Shown here: in pieces, positions 24,809-33,580 of the stretch | Layout: every line of letters starts with the position of its first letter | Numbering within the stretch: position 1 is the stretch's first letter | Source: Phycisphaerae bacterium | GTDB taxonomy: Bacteria; Planctomycetota; Phycisphaerae; Sedimentisphaerales; Sedimentisphaeraceae | Reading direction: 5' to 3' | Length of the DNA: 58,163 nt | NCBI GenBank assembly: GCA_027078365.1 | Contig: JALWYQ010000025.1 | Coordinates: 1-58,163, forward strand | The notes under the pieces: model-generated | Databases searched by the model: none | Told to the model about the DNA's origin: nothing | What the model saw: only the letters and a program-made list of their open reading frames with translations | Program-made: the position numbers and the translations under genes

Positions 24809-25441
24809 GTGGCTAAAAAAGTGACAAAGAAGAAAACTACAAAGGCTACAACTAAAAAGACTGCAAAGAAAAAGACTACTAAACGAGTAGCCAAAGTAGC
24901 CGATGAGAAAGTCTCAAAAAAGCCTGCAAGAAAGGCTCCAACGATGAAGTCTTATCTTAATGCAGCAGAAATCAAAGAATTCAAAGAGCTTCTAATGCTC
25001 AAAGCTGCCGTAATATGCGGAGATATAACCCAGATGGAAGCAGATTCTCTTCGTGATTCTAGGGGTAATGCCGCAGGCGATTTATCAAGTATGCCAATTC
25101 ACATGGCAGATATTGGTAGTGATAATTTCGAGCAAGAGTTCACACTTGGACTTATGGATTCTGAGCGCAAATTGCTTATGGAAATCAAAGATGCCCTCGC
25201 TCGTATTGAGAACAATGAGTATGGGATTTGCCAAGGAACAGATAAGCCTATATCAAAAGAGAGGCTCAGGGCAAAACCTTGGGCTCGCTACTGTATAGAA
25301 TATGCTAGAATGGTAGAAAAAGGATTGGTCGTCGAGGGCGAAAAATATTACGACGACTCTCAAGATCGCGACTACGACTATAGCGGACTCTCAGATGAGG
25401 ATACCGAACCAACTATAGATCTAATTGATGATGAATTATAA
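24809..25441 (+). CDS. TraR/DksA-family protein with histone-H1-like N-terminal tail
   Basis: About 210 residues. I choose the GTG at 24809, six bases after AAAGGG. The first ~45 residues are Lys/Thr/Ala repeats such as KKTTKATTKKTAKKK, like bacterial H1-type tails that bind nucleic acid. Then comes a DksA-like coiled coil and a C-terminal zinc-finger region where only two of the four cysteines remain: ICQGT and YCIEYA keep the first Cys of each pair and lose the second. So zinc binding is doubtful. I recall this degenerate form, with ICxGTxKPI and YCxEYARM, as common in planctomycetes. It may act on RNA polymerase or DNA. It has its own promoter and terminator. Confidence 0.82.
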   Translation: MAKKVTKKKTTKATTKKTAKKKTTKRVAKVADEKVSKKPARKAPTMKSYLNAAEIKEFKELLMLKAAVICGDITQMEADSLRDSRGNAAGDLSSMPIHMADIGSDNFEQEFTLGLMDSERKLLMEIKDALARIENNEYGICQGTDKPISKERLRAKPWARYCIEYARMVEKGLVVEGEKYYDDSQDRDYDYSGLSDEDTEPTIDLIDDEL

Positions 25442-25473
25442 TTAGACTAGCAATAATGCCTAAAGTAACACAT

Positions 25474-25511
25474 AAAGCCTGCACGTGAAATATTACGACA
25501 GGCTTTTTTTT
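25474..25511 (+). terminator. Terminator after the TraR/DksA-like gene
   Basis: AAAGCCTG and CAGGCTTT pair around a 17-base loop and run into eight Ts. It lies 33 bases after the stop codon. Confidence 0.85.
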
Positions 25512-25536
25512 GTACTAAAAACGAGAAGTTACTGCG

Positions 25537-25728
25537 ATGACTGATAAAAACAAAAAAAACACTCTAACTTGCCCTAGTTGCAATAAAGAATTCATTTATG
25601 AGGGTTTAGAAAAAAATAAAGCCTTTCCGTTTTGTAGCAAAAGATGCAAGATGATAGACCTGGGCCGCTGGCTAGACGACGAATACAGAATTGAATGCGC
25701 GCAAGATAATCTCGAAGACGAGTTCTAG
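25537..25728 (+). CDS. yacG: DNA gyrase inhibitor YacG (zinc-binding)
   Basis: 63 residues, the usual size. CPSC and, after a spacer, FCSKRCKMIDLGRWLDDEY give the Cx2C-x15-Cx3C zinc site and the family signature CSxRCKxIDLGxW. In E. coli YacG binds GyrB and inhibits gyrase. It lies between the TraR/DksA terminator and an inverted repeat at 25832, so it probably has a separate transcript. GAAGTTACTGCG precedes the ATG without a strong ribosome site. Identification rests on the complete signature. Confidence 0.9.
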   Translation: MTDKNKKNTLTCPSCNKEFIYEGLEKNKAFPFCSKRCKMIDLGRWLDDEYRIECAQDNLEDEF

Positions 25729-25831
25729 CCTAAAACGGCTACTACTATCGCCACGAACAACGTTAGAATTTCCAAAAATAGATGATAGTGCTGAAGGTTT
25801 GTAAGTAACACCGCCTGCAGGGATGAATTAT

Positions 25832-25869
25832 TAGTCGATCTCTAAGGTTTTAACCATAGATATCGACTA
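25832..25869. repeat. Long near-perfect inverted repeat upstream of a membrane-protein gene
   Basis: TAGTCGATCTCTA and TAGATATCGACTA pair at 12 of 13 positions, and the centre AGGTTTTAACCA is itself self-complementary, giving a 38-base near-palindrome. There is no T run. It lies 72 bases before the next gene, a place that suits an operator or a cruciform rather than a terminator. Confidence 0.6.
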
Positions 25870-25940
25870 ATTTGGACGATATAAGGGAATGGTAGCTTTA
25901 AGGAAAAGAGAGTTGTCAAAATAGCTATTTAAGGACAAAA

Positions 25941-27326
25941 ATGGCACAAAGCGACAATAACAACGGCATTAATCTGTTATTAGAATATCTCGAAAATCTG
26001 ATGTTCTTAAACATTTTCAAATGCTTTAAACTAGCAATTGGTCCCAATAAAATGCTTCTCTCTTTCTTTTGTATTCTTTTGCTAGCATTGGTCGGCGTGT
26101 CGCTGGATTCATTTACTGGTACTGTCCACACTGGCAAATACAATATCAAGGATGGCTTAGCCTATAATAGCACCACTTCTATCAACGAATTAGATGCTTA
26201 CCTCATACAAGAAGAACTGTTAAAAGAATTAATTAACCAAGATTCTTCCAAGACAACTCAGGGTGTGTATCTAACTATGTGGGATTTTACCACAAAAAAT
26301 TTCAATGAAGCAATAGTCTCCATCCTCTCTTTGGACATGCGCGGTCTATTTAGGTGTGGAGTTAATGAAATTCGAGCATTTAACTGGGCACTGAAGTACC
26401 ATTTTCTCTACTCGTTGGTGTATTTATCCATTGCCTATTGCATTCTAGCGTATTTTGGTGGAGCAATTACCAGAGCAGCTGCACTAGAATTTAGCCTCGG
26501 CGAAAAACCTGGACCAGCAGAGTTAATGCGCTACTGCAGAAAACATTTAAAAAGTTACCTATTTGCGCCTATTGCCCCACTCGCAGTAGTGTTTTGCCTA
26601 GGTTGTTTGATTGTTGCACTAGGGCTTATTGCAAATTTACCTTGGGCAGGAGAGATAATTCTTGGTCTTTCAATCATAATCGCCCTTATCCTTGGTTTAT
26701 TCATCGCTATAGTACTCATAGGAGCATTTGGCGGGGTTAGTCTGATGCTACCAGCGATATCGTATGAAGGGACTAGCGGATACGATGCCCTTGGGCGAGC
26801 CTACTGTTACACGTACTCAAGGCCTTGGAAATTGCTGTATTACTCTGTGATTTCGATTTTCTATGGCTCTATCTGCTATATGTTCGTTAGATTCATCGCC
26901 TTTTTACTCTTAAAAATGACACATACTTTCCTAAAATTTGGAATGTTTGCTGAGAGTGCTAGAACTCAAGGAGTTAGCAAATTAGAAGCAATATGGAGAG
27001 AGCCCGAATTCTTTAACCTCCTAGGTCGGCATACAAATATCAACTATTATCTAACTGAGAGTTTATCATCGGGCTTAGTACACCTTGCTATTTTGCTAAT
27101 TTTAGGTGTAGTCGCTGCATTTGTCGTAAGCTATTACTTCTGCGCAAACACTGTAATATACGCATTGATGCGTAAAGAAATAGACAAAAACCAAATGACT
27201 GAGATCTATACTGAACTGCAAAATCTAAAAGATGATTGGAAAGATGTTGAATCAACGGATGGAGACAGCTATGATTCTACTGATAGTATCGCAATAGAAT
27301 CTGACGATACGCAAAATATAGGTTAG
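25941..27326 (+). CDS. Multi-pass membrane protein, unknown function
   Basis: 461 residues. Hydrophobic segments lie near residues 32-52, 155-178, 210-235, 245-275, 295-330 and 385-410. A soluble loop of about 100 residues follows the first segment, and a charged acidic tail closes the protein (EIYTELQNLKDDWKDVESTDGD). I recognise no family. AAGGAC before the ATG is a good ribosome site. The gene lies between an inverted repeat and the WbpM-like dehydratase gene, 101 bases away, so a role in the envelope or in export of polysaccharide is possible but not shown. Confidence 0.65.
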   Translation: MAQSDNNNGINLLLEYLENLMFLNIFKCFKLAIGPNKMLLSFFCILLLALVGVSLDSFTGTVHTGKYNIKDGLAYNSTTSINELDAYLIQEELLKELINQDSSKTTQGVYLTMWDFTTKNFNEAIVSILSLDMRGLFRCGVNEIRAFNWALKYHFLYSLVYLSIAYCILAYFGGAITRAAALEFSLGEKPGPAELMRYCRKHLKSYLFAPIAPLAVVFCLGCLIVALGLIANLPWAGEIILGLSIIIALILGLFIAIVLIGAFGGVSLMLPAISYEGTSGYDALGRAYCYTYSRPWKLLYYSVISIFYGSICYMFVRFIAFLLLKMTHTFLKFGMFAESARTQGVSKLEAIWREPEFFNLLGRHTNINYYLTESLSSGLVHLAILLILGVVAAFVVSYYFCANTVIYALMRKEIDKNQMTEIYTELQNLKDDWKDVESTDGDSYDSTDSIAIESDDTQNIG

Positions 27327-27427
27327 TTCACTAGTGGTACATAATACAAGTAGCCCAAAGAGTACCTCGACTTGACTTTTAAGTTGTTGTAGGTTATCTT
27401 GATTGGCTACTTTATACGGGAGATATA

Positions 27428-29359
27428 ATGTCAGAAAAAGAAGCAAGCACTAACAAAAAAGAAACTTATGGTTCTCCAGACAGCTTTTTTTTGAATCATA
27501 GGCGCTTATTTATTTTAATTGCGCATATAATTGCCTTTTCGGTAGCCCTGTTCCTTGCATTTGTCATGTCGAACAACATGGTAGTCTCTGCAAGCTGGTT
27601 AAAGGTTCAGTATCCAGCAATGCTTCTATTCGTGCTAACGGTAAAGGTTATTGTCTTTAGAATCTTCAAACAATACAGCGGCTGGTGGCGTTACGTTGGC
27701 ATCGCAGATTTAACGTCGATGAGCAGTGCTGCACTAGTGAGCACCTTCATAATAGTCATCGCTTGGTATGCGATGATGAATACAACTACGCTAAGGCTCC
27801 ACTTAATATCTCTAACTACTATCAGCCAGAGTGTAATGATTCTGGACCTTGTTTGCACTGTTATGATTTTAGCCGGTGCAAGAATGGCAGTTAGACTCTA
27901 CCATGAGGAATTTAGATCAGAAAGAGGCAGCAACATCACTAGACTCTTGATTATGGGTGCAGGTGATGCTGGAGAAGCTCTTCTTAGAGAAATACATAGA
28001 ATGAGAGTCGAGCAATATGATGTCGTCGGCTTCATTGATGATGATCCGGTAAAGCAAAATATCAACATCAGGGGCATTCCTGTTCTTGGAACCGTTGATG
28101 ACTTGCAAGAAATTTGCCTAAAAGAAAACGTTGATGAAGTTGCCATCGCTATGCCAAGTGCGTCTCAGAAACATCTGCGCAGGATAGTGCATACCTGCCA
28201 AGGCATCAAGGTACGCTTTACTACCGTTCCATCGATTACTGATATAGCTTCTGGAAAGCTAAATGTGTCGCAGATTAGAGAGGTAGAAATTACAGACCTT
28301 CTCGGAAGACAAGAAATCCAACTAGACATTGAAGGTATCAAGAATTTCCTCACCAACAAGGTTATCCTAGTTACTGGTGCAGGCGGATCTATTGGTTCTG
28401 AAATGTGCAGGCAAGTATGCAACTTTAAACCAAAGATGCTACTATTGGTAGAGCAGGCAGAAAACCCTCTCTTTCACATCGAGCGTGAACTCAGGAAGAG
28501 CTTCCCTGACGTAAATCTAAGAGCCATCATCTGCGATATTACAGATGAAGTACGCGTCAACCAAATATGTAAAGATTACAAGCCAGAAGTAATTATTCAC
28601 GCCGCAGCACATAAACATGTGCCTCTTATGGAAACAAACCCAGGCGAATCTATAAAGAATAACGTCGTTGGCACCATGAATATCGCAAAAGCTGCAGATA
28701 AATATGGTAGCAAAAACTTTGTAATGATAAGCACAGATAAAGCCGTGAACCCAACAAGTCTTATGGGCTCATCAAAAAGGGTTGCTGAGATGTTTGTGCA
28801 GGATTTAAATCGCACAAGTAAGACACACTTTGTTACCGTTAGGTTTGGTAACGTTCTTGGCTCAAACGGCTCTGTTATACCTATCTTCAAGAAACAAATC
28901 GCTGAAGGCGGTCCTGTAACGGTAACTCACCCAGAGATGGAGCGTTACTTCATGACAATCCCAGAAGCTAGCCAGCTGGTGCTACAAGCTGCAACACTTG
29001 GCGAAGGCGGTGAGATTTTTGTATTGGATATGGGTGAATCTGTCAAAATTGTTGACCTTGCAAGAGACTTAATAACACTGAGCGGGTTTAGACCAGACGA
29101 AGATATTGAGATTAAATTCTCGGGTATGCGTCCTGGAGAAAAGCTCTTTGAAGAATTGTCCATCGAAGGCGAGAATATGAAACCAACAAAACACCCGAAG
29201 ATTGGTGTTTGGCAAAATATCCCAATGGACAGAGAACAGCTCTACAAAGCAATAGATGAGCTAATAGCCGTCGCCCCAACGCAAGATCACGACTTAGTGG
29301 TTAAGCATATCAAGAAGCTAATCCCTGAATACATTGGCGATGTTGCCCAAAAAGGCTAA
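27428..29359 (+). CDS. Membrane nucleoside-diphosphate-sugar dehydratase, WbpM/PglF/CapD type
   Basis: 643 residues, full length for the family. Four TM segments occupy roughly residues 25-150, then a CoA-binding-like domain (MGAGDAGEALLREI), then an extended SDR domain with VTGAGGSIGSEMCRQ for NAD binding, HAAAHKHVP, and the catalytic region STDKAVNPTSLMGSSKR, where Met/Lys replace the usual Tyr-x3-Lys. It ends with SGMRPGEKLFEE. Members convert UDP-GlcNAc to a 4-keto-6-deoxy sugar for glycans or O-antigen. GGGAG precedes the ATG. No glycosyltransferases are adjacent, so the sugar's use is unknown. Confidence 0.92.
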   Translation: MSEKEASTNKKETYGSPDSFFLNHRRLFILIAHIIAFSVALFLAFVMSNNMVVSASWLKVQYPAMLLFVLTVKVIVFRIFKQYSGWWRYVGIADLTSMSSAALVSTFIIVIAWYAMMNTTTLRLHLISLTTISQSVMILDLVCTVMILAGARMAVRLYHEEFRSERGSNITRLLIMGAGDAGEALLREIHRMRVEQYDVVGFIDDDPVKQNINIRGIPVLGTVDDLQEICLKENVDEVAIAMPSASQKHLRRIVHTCQGIKVRFTTVPSITDIASGKLNVSQIREVEITDLLGRQEIQLDIEGIKNFLTNKVILVTGAGGSIGSEMCRQVCNFKPKMLLLVEQAENPLFHIERELRKSFPDVNLRAIICDITDEVRVNQICKDYKPEVIIHAAAHKHVPLMETNPGESIKNNVVGTMNIAKAADKYGSKNFVMISTDKAVNPTSLMGSSKRVAEMFVQDLNRTSKTHFVTVRFGNVLGSNGSVIPIFKKQIAEGGPVTVTHPEMERYFMTIPEASQLVLQAATLGEGGEIFVLDMGESVKIVDLARDLITLSGFRPDEDIEIKFSGMRPGEKLFEELSIEGENMKPTKHPKIGVWQNIPMDREQLYKAIDELIAVAPTQDHDLVVKHIKKLIPEYIGDVAQKG

Positions 29360-29370
29360 AACAATCAATC

Positions 29371-29398
29371 GTAGAGACGCTTGATCGTGCGTCTCTAC
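29371..29398. terminator. Perfect hairpin after the dehydratase gene
   Basis: GTAGAGACGC and GCGTCTCTAC form ten perfect pairs around an eight-base loop. TGTCATTTT follows. It may terminate the dehydratase gene and also resembles REP-like palindromes scattered between genes in many bacteria. Confidence 0.65.
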
Positions 29399-29514
29399 TG
29401 TCATTTTATATCAGCCAAATTTCTGAATCGTATTCTGCCGGCGATTTCATTGCAATATTTCCGTTGTTGCAATTTTGCCATTTCATGGGATCGTCGATAA
29501 TATATTTTGTTGGA

Positions 29515-29530
29515 GCGTATTGCAATACGC
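29515..29530. repeat. 16-bp perfect palindrome, REP-like
   Basis: GCGTATTGCAATACGC between two hairpins in the gap before xer. Flanks (TTGGA and CCGTACC) look like the worn ends of a longer palindromic element. Confidence 0.55.
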
Positions 29531-29548
29531 CCGTACCACCAAAAACAA

Positions 29549-29574
29549 AAGGTCCAACCTTTCGATTGGACCTT
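29549..29574. terminator. Terminator of the xer gene (bidirectional)
   Basis: AAGGTCCAA and TTGGACCTT pair around an eight-base loop; A-rich on the left and CGTTTT on the right. It lies 31 bases beyond the xer stop codon, between convergent genes. Confidence 0.8.
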
Positions 29575-29604
29575 CGTTTTCCCTGCCTACTCCTAAAGTT
29601 TTGT

Positions 29605-30594
29605 TTAGAAACTTTCTTGCTCGGTACTTCTTGGATGAGCATTCTCGTAGACTTCCTTGAGTTTTGCAGTTGTAAGATGCGTATAAACCTGCGTAGTCGA
29701 GAGCGACTGGTGTCCTAGTAATTCTTGTACGCTACGCAAGTCTGCGCCATTATTTAATAGATGTGTTGCAAAGCTATGCCTTAATGTATGCGGGCTAATC
29801 GCAGGATCAAGACCTGCCTCTAGAAGGTATTTATCCATTTTCCTACGTACACTTCTAGTGCTGAGTCTATTGCCATGCTTATTTACAAATAAGACCTTTG
29901 GGTCTATGTCATTAGTCTGCGACCTGCGATTTCTAAACTCTATATAATGCTGAATTGCTTGAAGTGCAGAAGAGCCGATTGGAGCAATTCTCTCTTTTTT
30001 ACCCTTACCTCTGACGTGAACAACTTCACCTAAAAAGTCAACGTCCTCCATGTTAAGAGCAACCAACTCGCTGACTCTAAGACCTGTACTGTATAGCGTT
30101 TCAAGAATAGCTCTATCTCTCGCTCCTAGCCAAGTGTCAGTGTCAGGAGCATTTAGCAATCTTTGTATCTCTTCGTATTCAAGAAACTTAGGGAGTTTCT
30201 TTTCCTGCTTTGGACTCTTAATCGCCATAACTGGATTTGTCTCAATCACTCCCCTCTTAACAAGAAACTTGTAAAAGCTTCTAAGAGTAGCAACTTTCCT
30301 CGCTGTAGTGCTCTTTGAATACTCATAAGAGGATAAATGCGCAAGATAATCTCTAATAGTATCTACTGTCGCTTTAATTAGTAATTGATCAATCCTGACC
30401 TCTTGAGCAACTGCCGTAGCTGCCGCAGTAGCATCCTGCCAAGAACCATCCTCGCTCACCGAGTTATCCTTTGGTGCAAGAAATTCACAGTATTGAACCA
30501 AATCAGCACCGTAACATTTTGCAGTATGCTCTGAAAAATGCTTCTCGTACTTAAGGTAGCTCAAGAAGTTTGGTATCAACGTAGATTCGCTCAT
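29605..30594 (-). CDS. xerD: Tyrosine recombinase XerC/XerD
   Basis: 329 residues. The N-terminal SAM-like domain is followed by the catalytic domain with all active-site residues visible: Arg173 (STGLRVSEL), Lys197 (VRGKGKK), His269 and Arg272 (HTLRH), His295 (LLGHQ) and Tyr304 (QVYTH). These resolve chromosome dimers at dif. An extra Ala-rich stretch near residues 48-66 inside the N-terminal domain is longer than in most Xer proteins. AGAGGG precedes the ATG. XerC versus XerD cannot be decided here; the symbol is provisional. No dif-like site was recognised in the window. Confidence 0.88.
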   Translation of the reverse strand: MSESTLIPNFLSYLKYEKHFSEHTAKCYGADLVQYCEFLAPKDNSVSEDGSWQDATAAATAVAQEVRIDQLLIKATVDTIRDYLAHLSSYEYSKSTTARKVATLRSFYKFLVKRGVIETNPVMAIKSPKQEKKLPKFLEYEEIQRLLNAPDTDTWLGARDRAILETLYSTGLRVSELVALNMEDVDFLGEVVHVRGKGKKERIAPIGSSALQAIQHYIEFRNRRSQTNDIDPKVLFVNKHGNRLSTRSVRRKMDKYLLEAGLDPAISPHTLRHSFATHLLNNGADLRSVQELLGHQSLSTTQVYTHLTTAKLKEVYENAHPRSTEQESF

Positions 30595-30633
30595 ATTTTA
30601 TACCCTCTTAAAAAAACATTCCCTCTTTTGAGA

Positions 30634-30652
30634 TCCTTCTCTTTTAGAAGGA
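30634..30652. terminator. Short hairpin between the 83-residue gene and xer
   Basis: TCCTTCT and AGAAGGA pair perfectly around CTTTT, ten bases past the stop codon of the small gene on the reverse strand. No T run, so it is only a possible terminator. Confidence 0.4.
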
Positions 30653-30661
30653 GGGCCATTG

Positions 30662-30913
30662 TTAATTATTTACAGAACTACCAAGCACAGGAGAATCCTT
30701 TTTGATAATCTCATCTGCTTGGTCAATAAGTGTTCTTGCTAACTTAAAGCTCAAAACTGCTGCGTCAAACCAGTCAAAATCAATGTTACTATCGTTTGCT
30801 TGATCGACGAGTGTTTCCAAAAGTAAATCCTCCGCACCAACATCATAGCGAAAAATGTACTTCTGAGCCCCTTTATTTAAGACCAATTGCCTTGTTGTTT
30901 TACTTGTAAGCAT
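30662..30913 (-). CDS. Small conserved-looking hypothetical protein
   Basis: 83 residues from ATG 30913, seven bases after AGGA; the longer frame would start with TTG. The sequence begins MLTSKTTRQLVLNKG and has an amphipathic helical second half (DWFDAAVLSFKLARTLIDQADEII). I do not recognise a family. It lies just upstream of xer on the same strand and may be co-transcribed with it; the Tyr-rich FRYDVG segment and acidic helix suggest a small soluble protein. Confidence 0.55.
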   Translation of the reverse strand: MLTSKTTRQLVLNKGAQKYIFRYDVGAEDLLLETLVDQANDSNIDFDWFDAAVLSFKLARTLIDQADEIIKKDSPVLGSSVNN

Positions 30914-31213
30914 AACCAATTCCTATATTAAGCCTTTTCTATATTCTCTTATCGGGCTTGGAATTAATAGCTAAAGTTAAAAGTGTATTTTTTTCTTAAA
31001 TCTGTAATGTTTTTATAGGCTCATAGAGATAAAACTAAAAACAATACAGAAAGGCAACGCCACATAAAGACTTGAATAGAAAGAGCTTACGCCAAAAAAA
31101 CAACGACAAACACAGTTCTAAGACCATCACAAAAACTACTCAAGACAGCTGAGATATAATGAAAAATCAACAATGCTTAGTCCCATCAGTATTTTTTTGA
31201 GACGTAGTCTTTC
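30914..31213. other. Intergenic region without recognisable features
   Basis: About 300 AT-rich bases between the small gene and the CPBP protease gene, both on the reverse strand. I see no open frame with a ribosome site and no strong hairpin; it should hold the promoter of the small gene and the 3' end of the protease transcript. Confidence 0.4.
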
Positions 31214-32143
31214 TCAGAGACCCTGACCTAAGTGAATGCTAACTAGAGCACTTGCAATGCTAATGGAGTTAAACGCCGCATGAACTATTATACTCCTCAA
31301 AAGAGAACCACTCTTCATATAGGAATATCCCATACAGCAGGAGAGTGCAAAGAGTGCAAGCCAATGATATTTAAGGCCATAACCATGTATTAATGCAAAT
31401 ACGGCGGATGTAATAAAAATTGAGAGCCACGGCTTTTGGGTGAGTGAAAACATGTAATTCTGTAGAATTCCTCTAAAAAGAAGCTCCTCAACGATTGGCG
31501 CAACCACTATCGCCAAGATAATCGCAAAGATACTTATCCAGATCGGAGTGCCAGTATCAAGTGCCTTAATGAGAGAATGGTTGGGCATCTGGAAATCTTC
31601 ACCAACTATCAACCGAGTGATAATAGCAACTAGCATAGTTAGAAAAACTACCACTGGCAAAATTGACAAATAGTTAACCAAGCCAAAGCGAATATCTGTC
31701 CAAAGAGTCTTCATGTCCAAACCAAACCCTTTGATGGCTCCCTGAAAATATTTCTTGGCAACAATCGATATAGCTATTGTCGTAACTAAAGAGCCTAGCA
31801 CAGCCGTTAGATGTGGTATTATATCAGGATATTGCAACGCTAAATCAAAAAGCACGCCCATCAAAAGGATGTTTATTATAAACTGGGAAAAAATCCAGAT
31901 ACCAAACACCCCCATTACAACACTAACATCCATGTAGTGGTTTTTTGGAGAAATATCCAATAGACTAGTAGAGCCCACCTTCGTCTTAGTAAGCCATCTT
32001 ACAAACAAAACTGCACCAACAGCCAGCATTACTGCATATATGGCGGTAAAGACAAGATATCCGATACTATGGGTTTCCAAACCTGCTGTTTGTGTGTTCA
32101 ACAATCCATTCCCGATATAAGCAAAAAACCAATAAGCTTGCAA
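31214..32143 (-). CDS. CPBP-family intramembrane glutamic protease (CAAX protease/bacteriocin self-immunity type)
   Basis: 309 residues with about eight hydrophobic segments. The family motifs are present: EELLFRGILQ (the EExxxR motif) near residue 220, and HGYG and HAAFNS with the conserved histidines later. These enzymes are membrane proteases related to Rce1; bacterial substrates are mostly unknown. The start shown is a TTG preceded by GGGGAG at close spacing, so the true start may differ by a few codons. It is divergent from murA with only 52 bases between. An immunity or peptide-processing role cannot be judged from context. Confidence 0.85.
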   Translation of the reverse strand: MQAYWFFAYIGNGLLNTQTAGLETHSIGYLVFTAIYAVMLAVGAVLFVRWLTKTKVGSTSLLDISPKNHYMDVSVVMGVFGIWIFSQFIINILLMGVLFDLALQYPDIIPHLTAVLGSLVTTIAISIVAKKYFQGAIKGFGLDMKTLWTDIRFGLVNYLSILPVVVFLTMLVAIITRLIVGEDFQMPNHSLIKALDTGTPIWISIFAIILAIVVAPIVEELLFRGILQNYMFSLTQKPWLSIFITSAVFALIHGYGLKYHWLALFALSCCMGYSYMKSGSLLRSIIVHAAFNSISIASALVSIHLGQGL

Positions 32144-32195
32144 GAGCTCCCCATTTGTATTAAATTAAGTGAAACATTTCAAGGGAAATAGATAT

Positions 32196-33467
32196 ATGGA
32201 TATATTTAGAATTGAAGGAGAGGCAAAACTCTCCGGTAAAATTAGAGTCTCTGGAGCAAAGAATGCCGCCCTACCAATCATGGCAGCCACAATTCTCGCT
32301 CCGGGAGAAAGTATTCTTGATTCAGTTCCAAACCTATCAGATATAAATGTATTGATAGAATTACTCGCTTCACTTGGGGCAAAAGTATGGAGAGACCAAA
32401 GTGAGAAATTACATATCGATACAGCCCCAATAGATAGCTTTTTTGGCGATTATCAAATAGTTAGACGAATGCGTGCTAGTATTTGCATACTTGGCCCACT
32501 TCTTGCCAGATTTGGCAAGGTTGAGATATCAATGCCCGGAGGATGCGCAATTGGAGATCGCCCCGTCGATATGCATATTAGGGGGCTAAAAGCACTTGGG
32601 GCAAAAATCAAACTTGAAAACGGTTATATTGTCGCAACTGCTCCAGAAGATGGACTAGTTGGCGCAGACATCTTTTTAGGTGGTCCGTTTGGTTCAAGTG
32701 TATTAGCAACGGCAAACGTAATGATGGCAGCAACCCTAGCTAAAGGAACCTCTATCATAGAGTGCGCAGCTTGCGAACCAGAGATTGAAGACCTAGCAAA
32801 CTTCTTAATAGCGATGGGCGCAAAAATTGAAGGGGCTGGATCGCCAAGACTAATAATTAAAGGCGTCAAAGAGCTCTCTAGTTGCGAGTACAATATCATT
32901 CCTGATAGAATTGAGGCGGGAACCTTTATGGCAGCCGCCGGAATTACCGGTAGTCGATTAGAAATTGAAAACTGCAATCTCAGTCATATGATGGCTGTGG
33001 TCGATTGCATGCAGAATATGGGTTCAACCATAGAAAAAACACAAACTGGTTGCATCGTTAGCCACAATGGTCCTATCAAAGCAACCCATATAACAACACA
33101 GCCATATCCGGGCTTTCCCACCGACCTTCAAGCGCAATTTATGGCAATGCTTGCTATAGCTAATGGTAATAGCGTCATAACAGAGAAAATATTTCCAGAT
33201 AGATTTATGCATGTTGCCGAGCTAAACCGAATGAACGCTAATCTACGTAAAGAAGGATGTAGCGCTATAATAAGTGGTGTTAGTAAATTAAGTAGCGCTC
33301 CAGTGATGGCATCAGACCTACGCGCAAGTGCGGCATTGGTTATCGCAGCCCTAGCCGCAAAGGGAGAAACGATAATAAATAGGGTTTACCATATCGACCG
33401 AGGTTATGACCGTATAGAAGAAAAACTCAACTCGGTTGGTGCTAAGATTCACAGAGAGAGTGTTTAA
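32196..33467 (+). CDS. murA: UDP-N-acetylglucosamine 1-carboxyvinyltransferase
   Basis: About 423 residues, normal for MurA. I start at ATG 32196, nine bases after AAGGGA; a GTG at 32169 is in frame but adds atypical residues. SGAKNAALPIMAA is the N-terminal UDP-GlcNAc site, and MPGGCAIGDRPVDMHI carries the catalytic cysteine (Cys117), the residue attacked by fosfomycin. PGFPTDLQAQFMA and RFMHVAEL complete the active site. It makes the first committed step of peptidoglycan synthesis and therefore shows that this organism has a peptidoglycan pathway. Confidence 0.95.
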   Translation: MDIFRIEGEAKLSGKIRVSGAKNAALPIMAATILAPGESILDSVPNLSDINVLIELLASLGAKVWRDQSEKLHIDTAPIDSFFGDYQIVRRMRASICILGPLLARFGKVEISMPGGCAIGDRPVDMHIRGLKALGAKIKLENGYIVATAPEDGLVGADIFLGGPFGSSVLATANVMMAATLAKGTSIIECAACEPEIEDLANFLIAMGAKIEGAGSPRLIIKGVKELSSCEYNIIPDRIEAGTFMAAAGITGSRLEIENCNLSHMMAVVDCMQNMGSTIEKTQTGCIVSHNGPIKATHITTQPYPGFPTDLQAQFMAMLAIANGNSVITEKIFPDRFMHVAELNRMNANLRKEGCSAIISGVSKLSSAPVMASDLRASAALVIAALAAKGETIINRVYHIDRGYDRIEEKLNSVGAKIHRESV

Positions 33468-33580
33468 TTGTTAAATAGCACAACTCTATTAATAAAGTTA
33501 GAACTTGACATTAGAATCTCTAGCGTAAACAATGGGTATAGAACATTGAAGTTAATATGGATTTTTTAGGGAGAAATAGA

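Noticed and set aside
29406-29642. 78-codon reverse open frame between the dehydratase and xer genes
   Set aside because: It runs through hairpins and overlaps the xer 3' end; no ribosome site.
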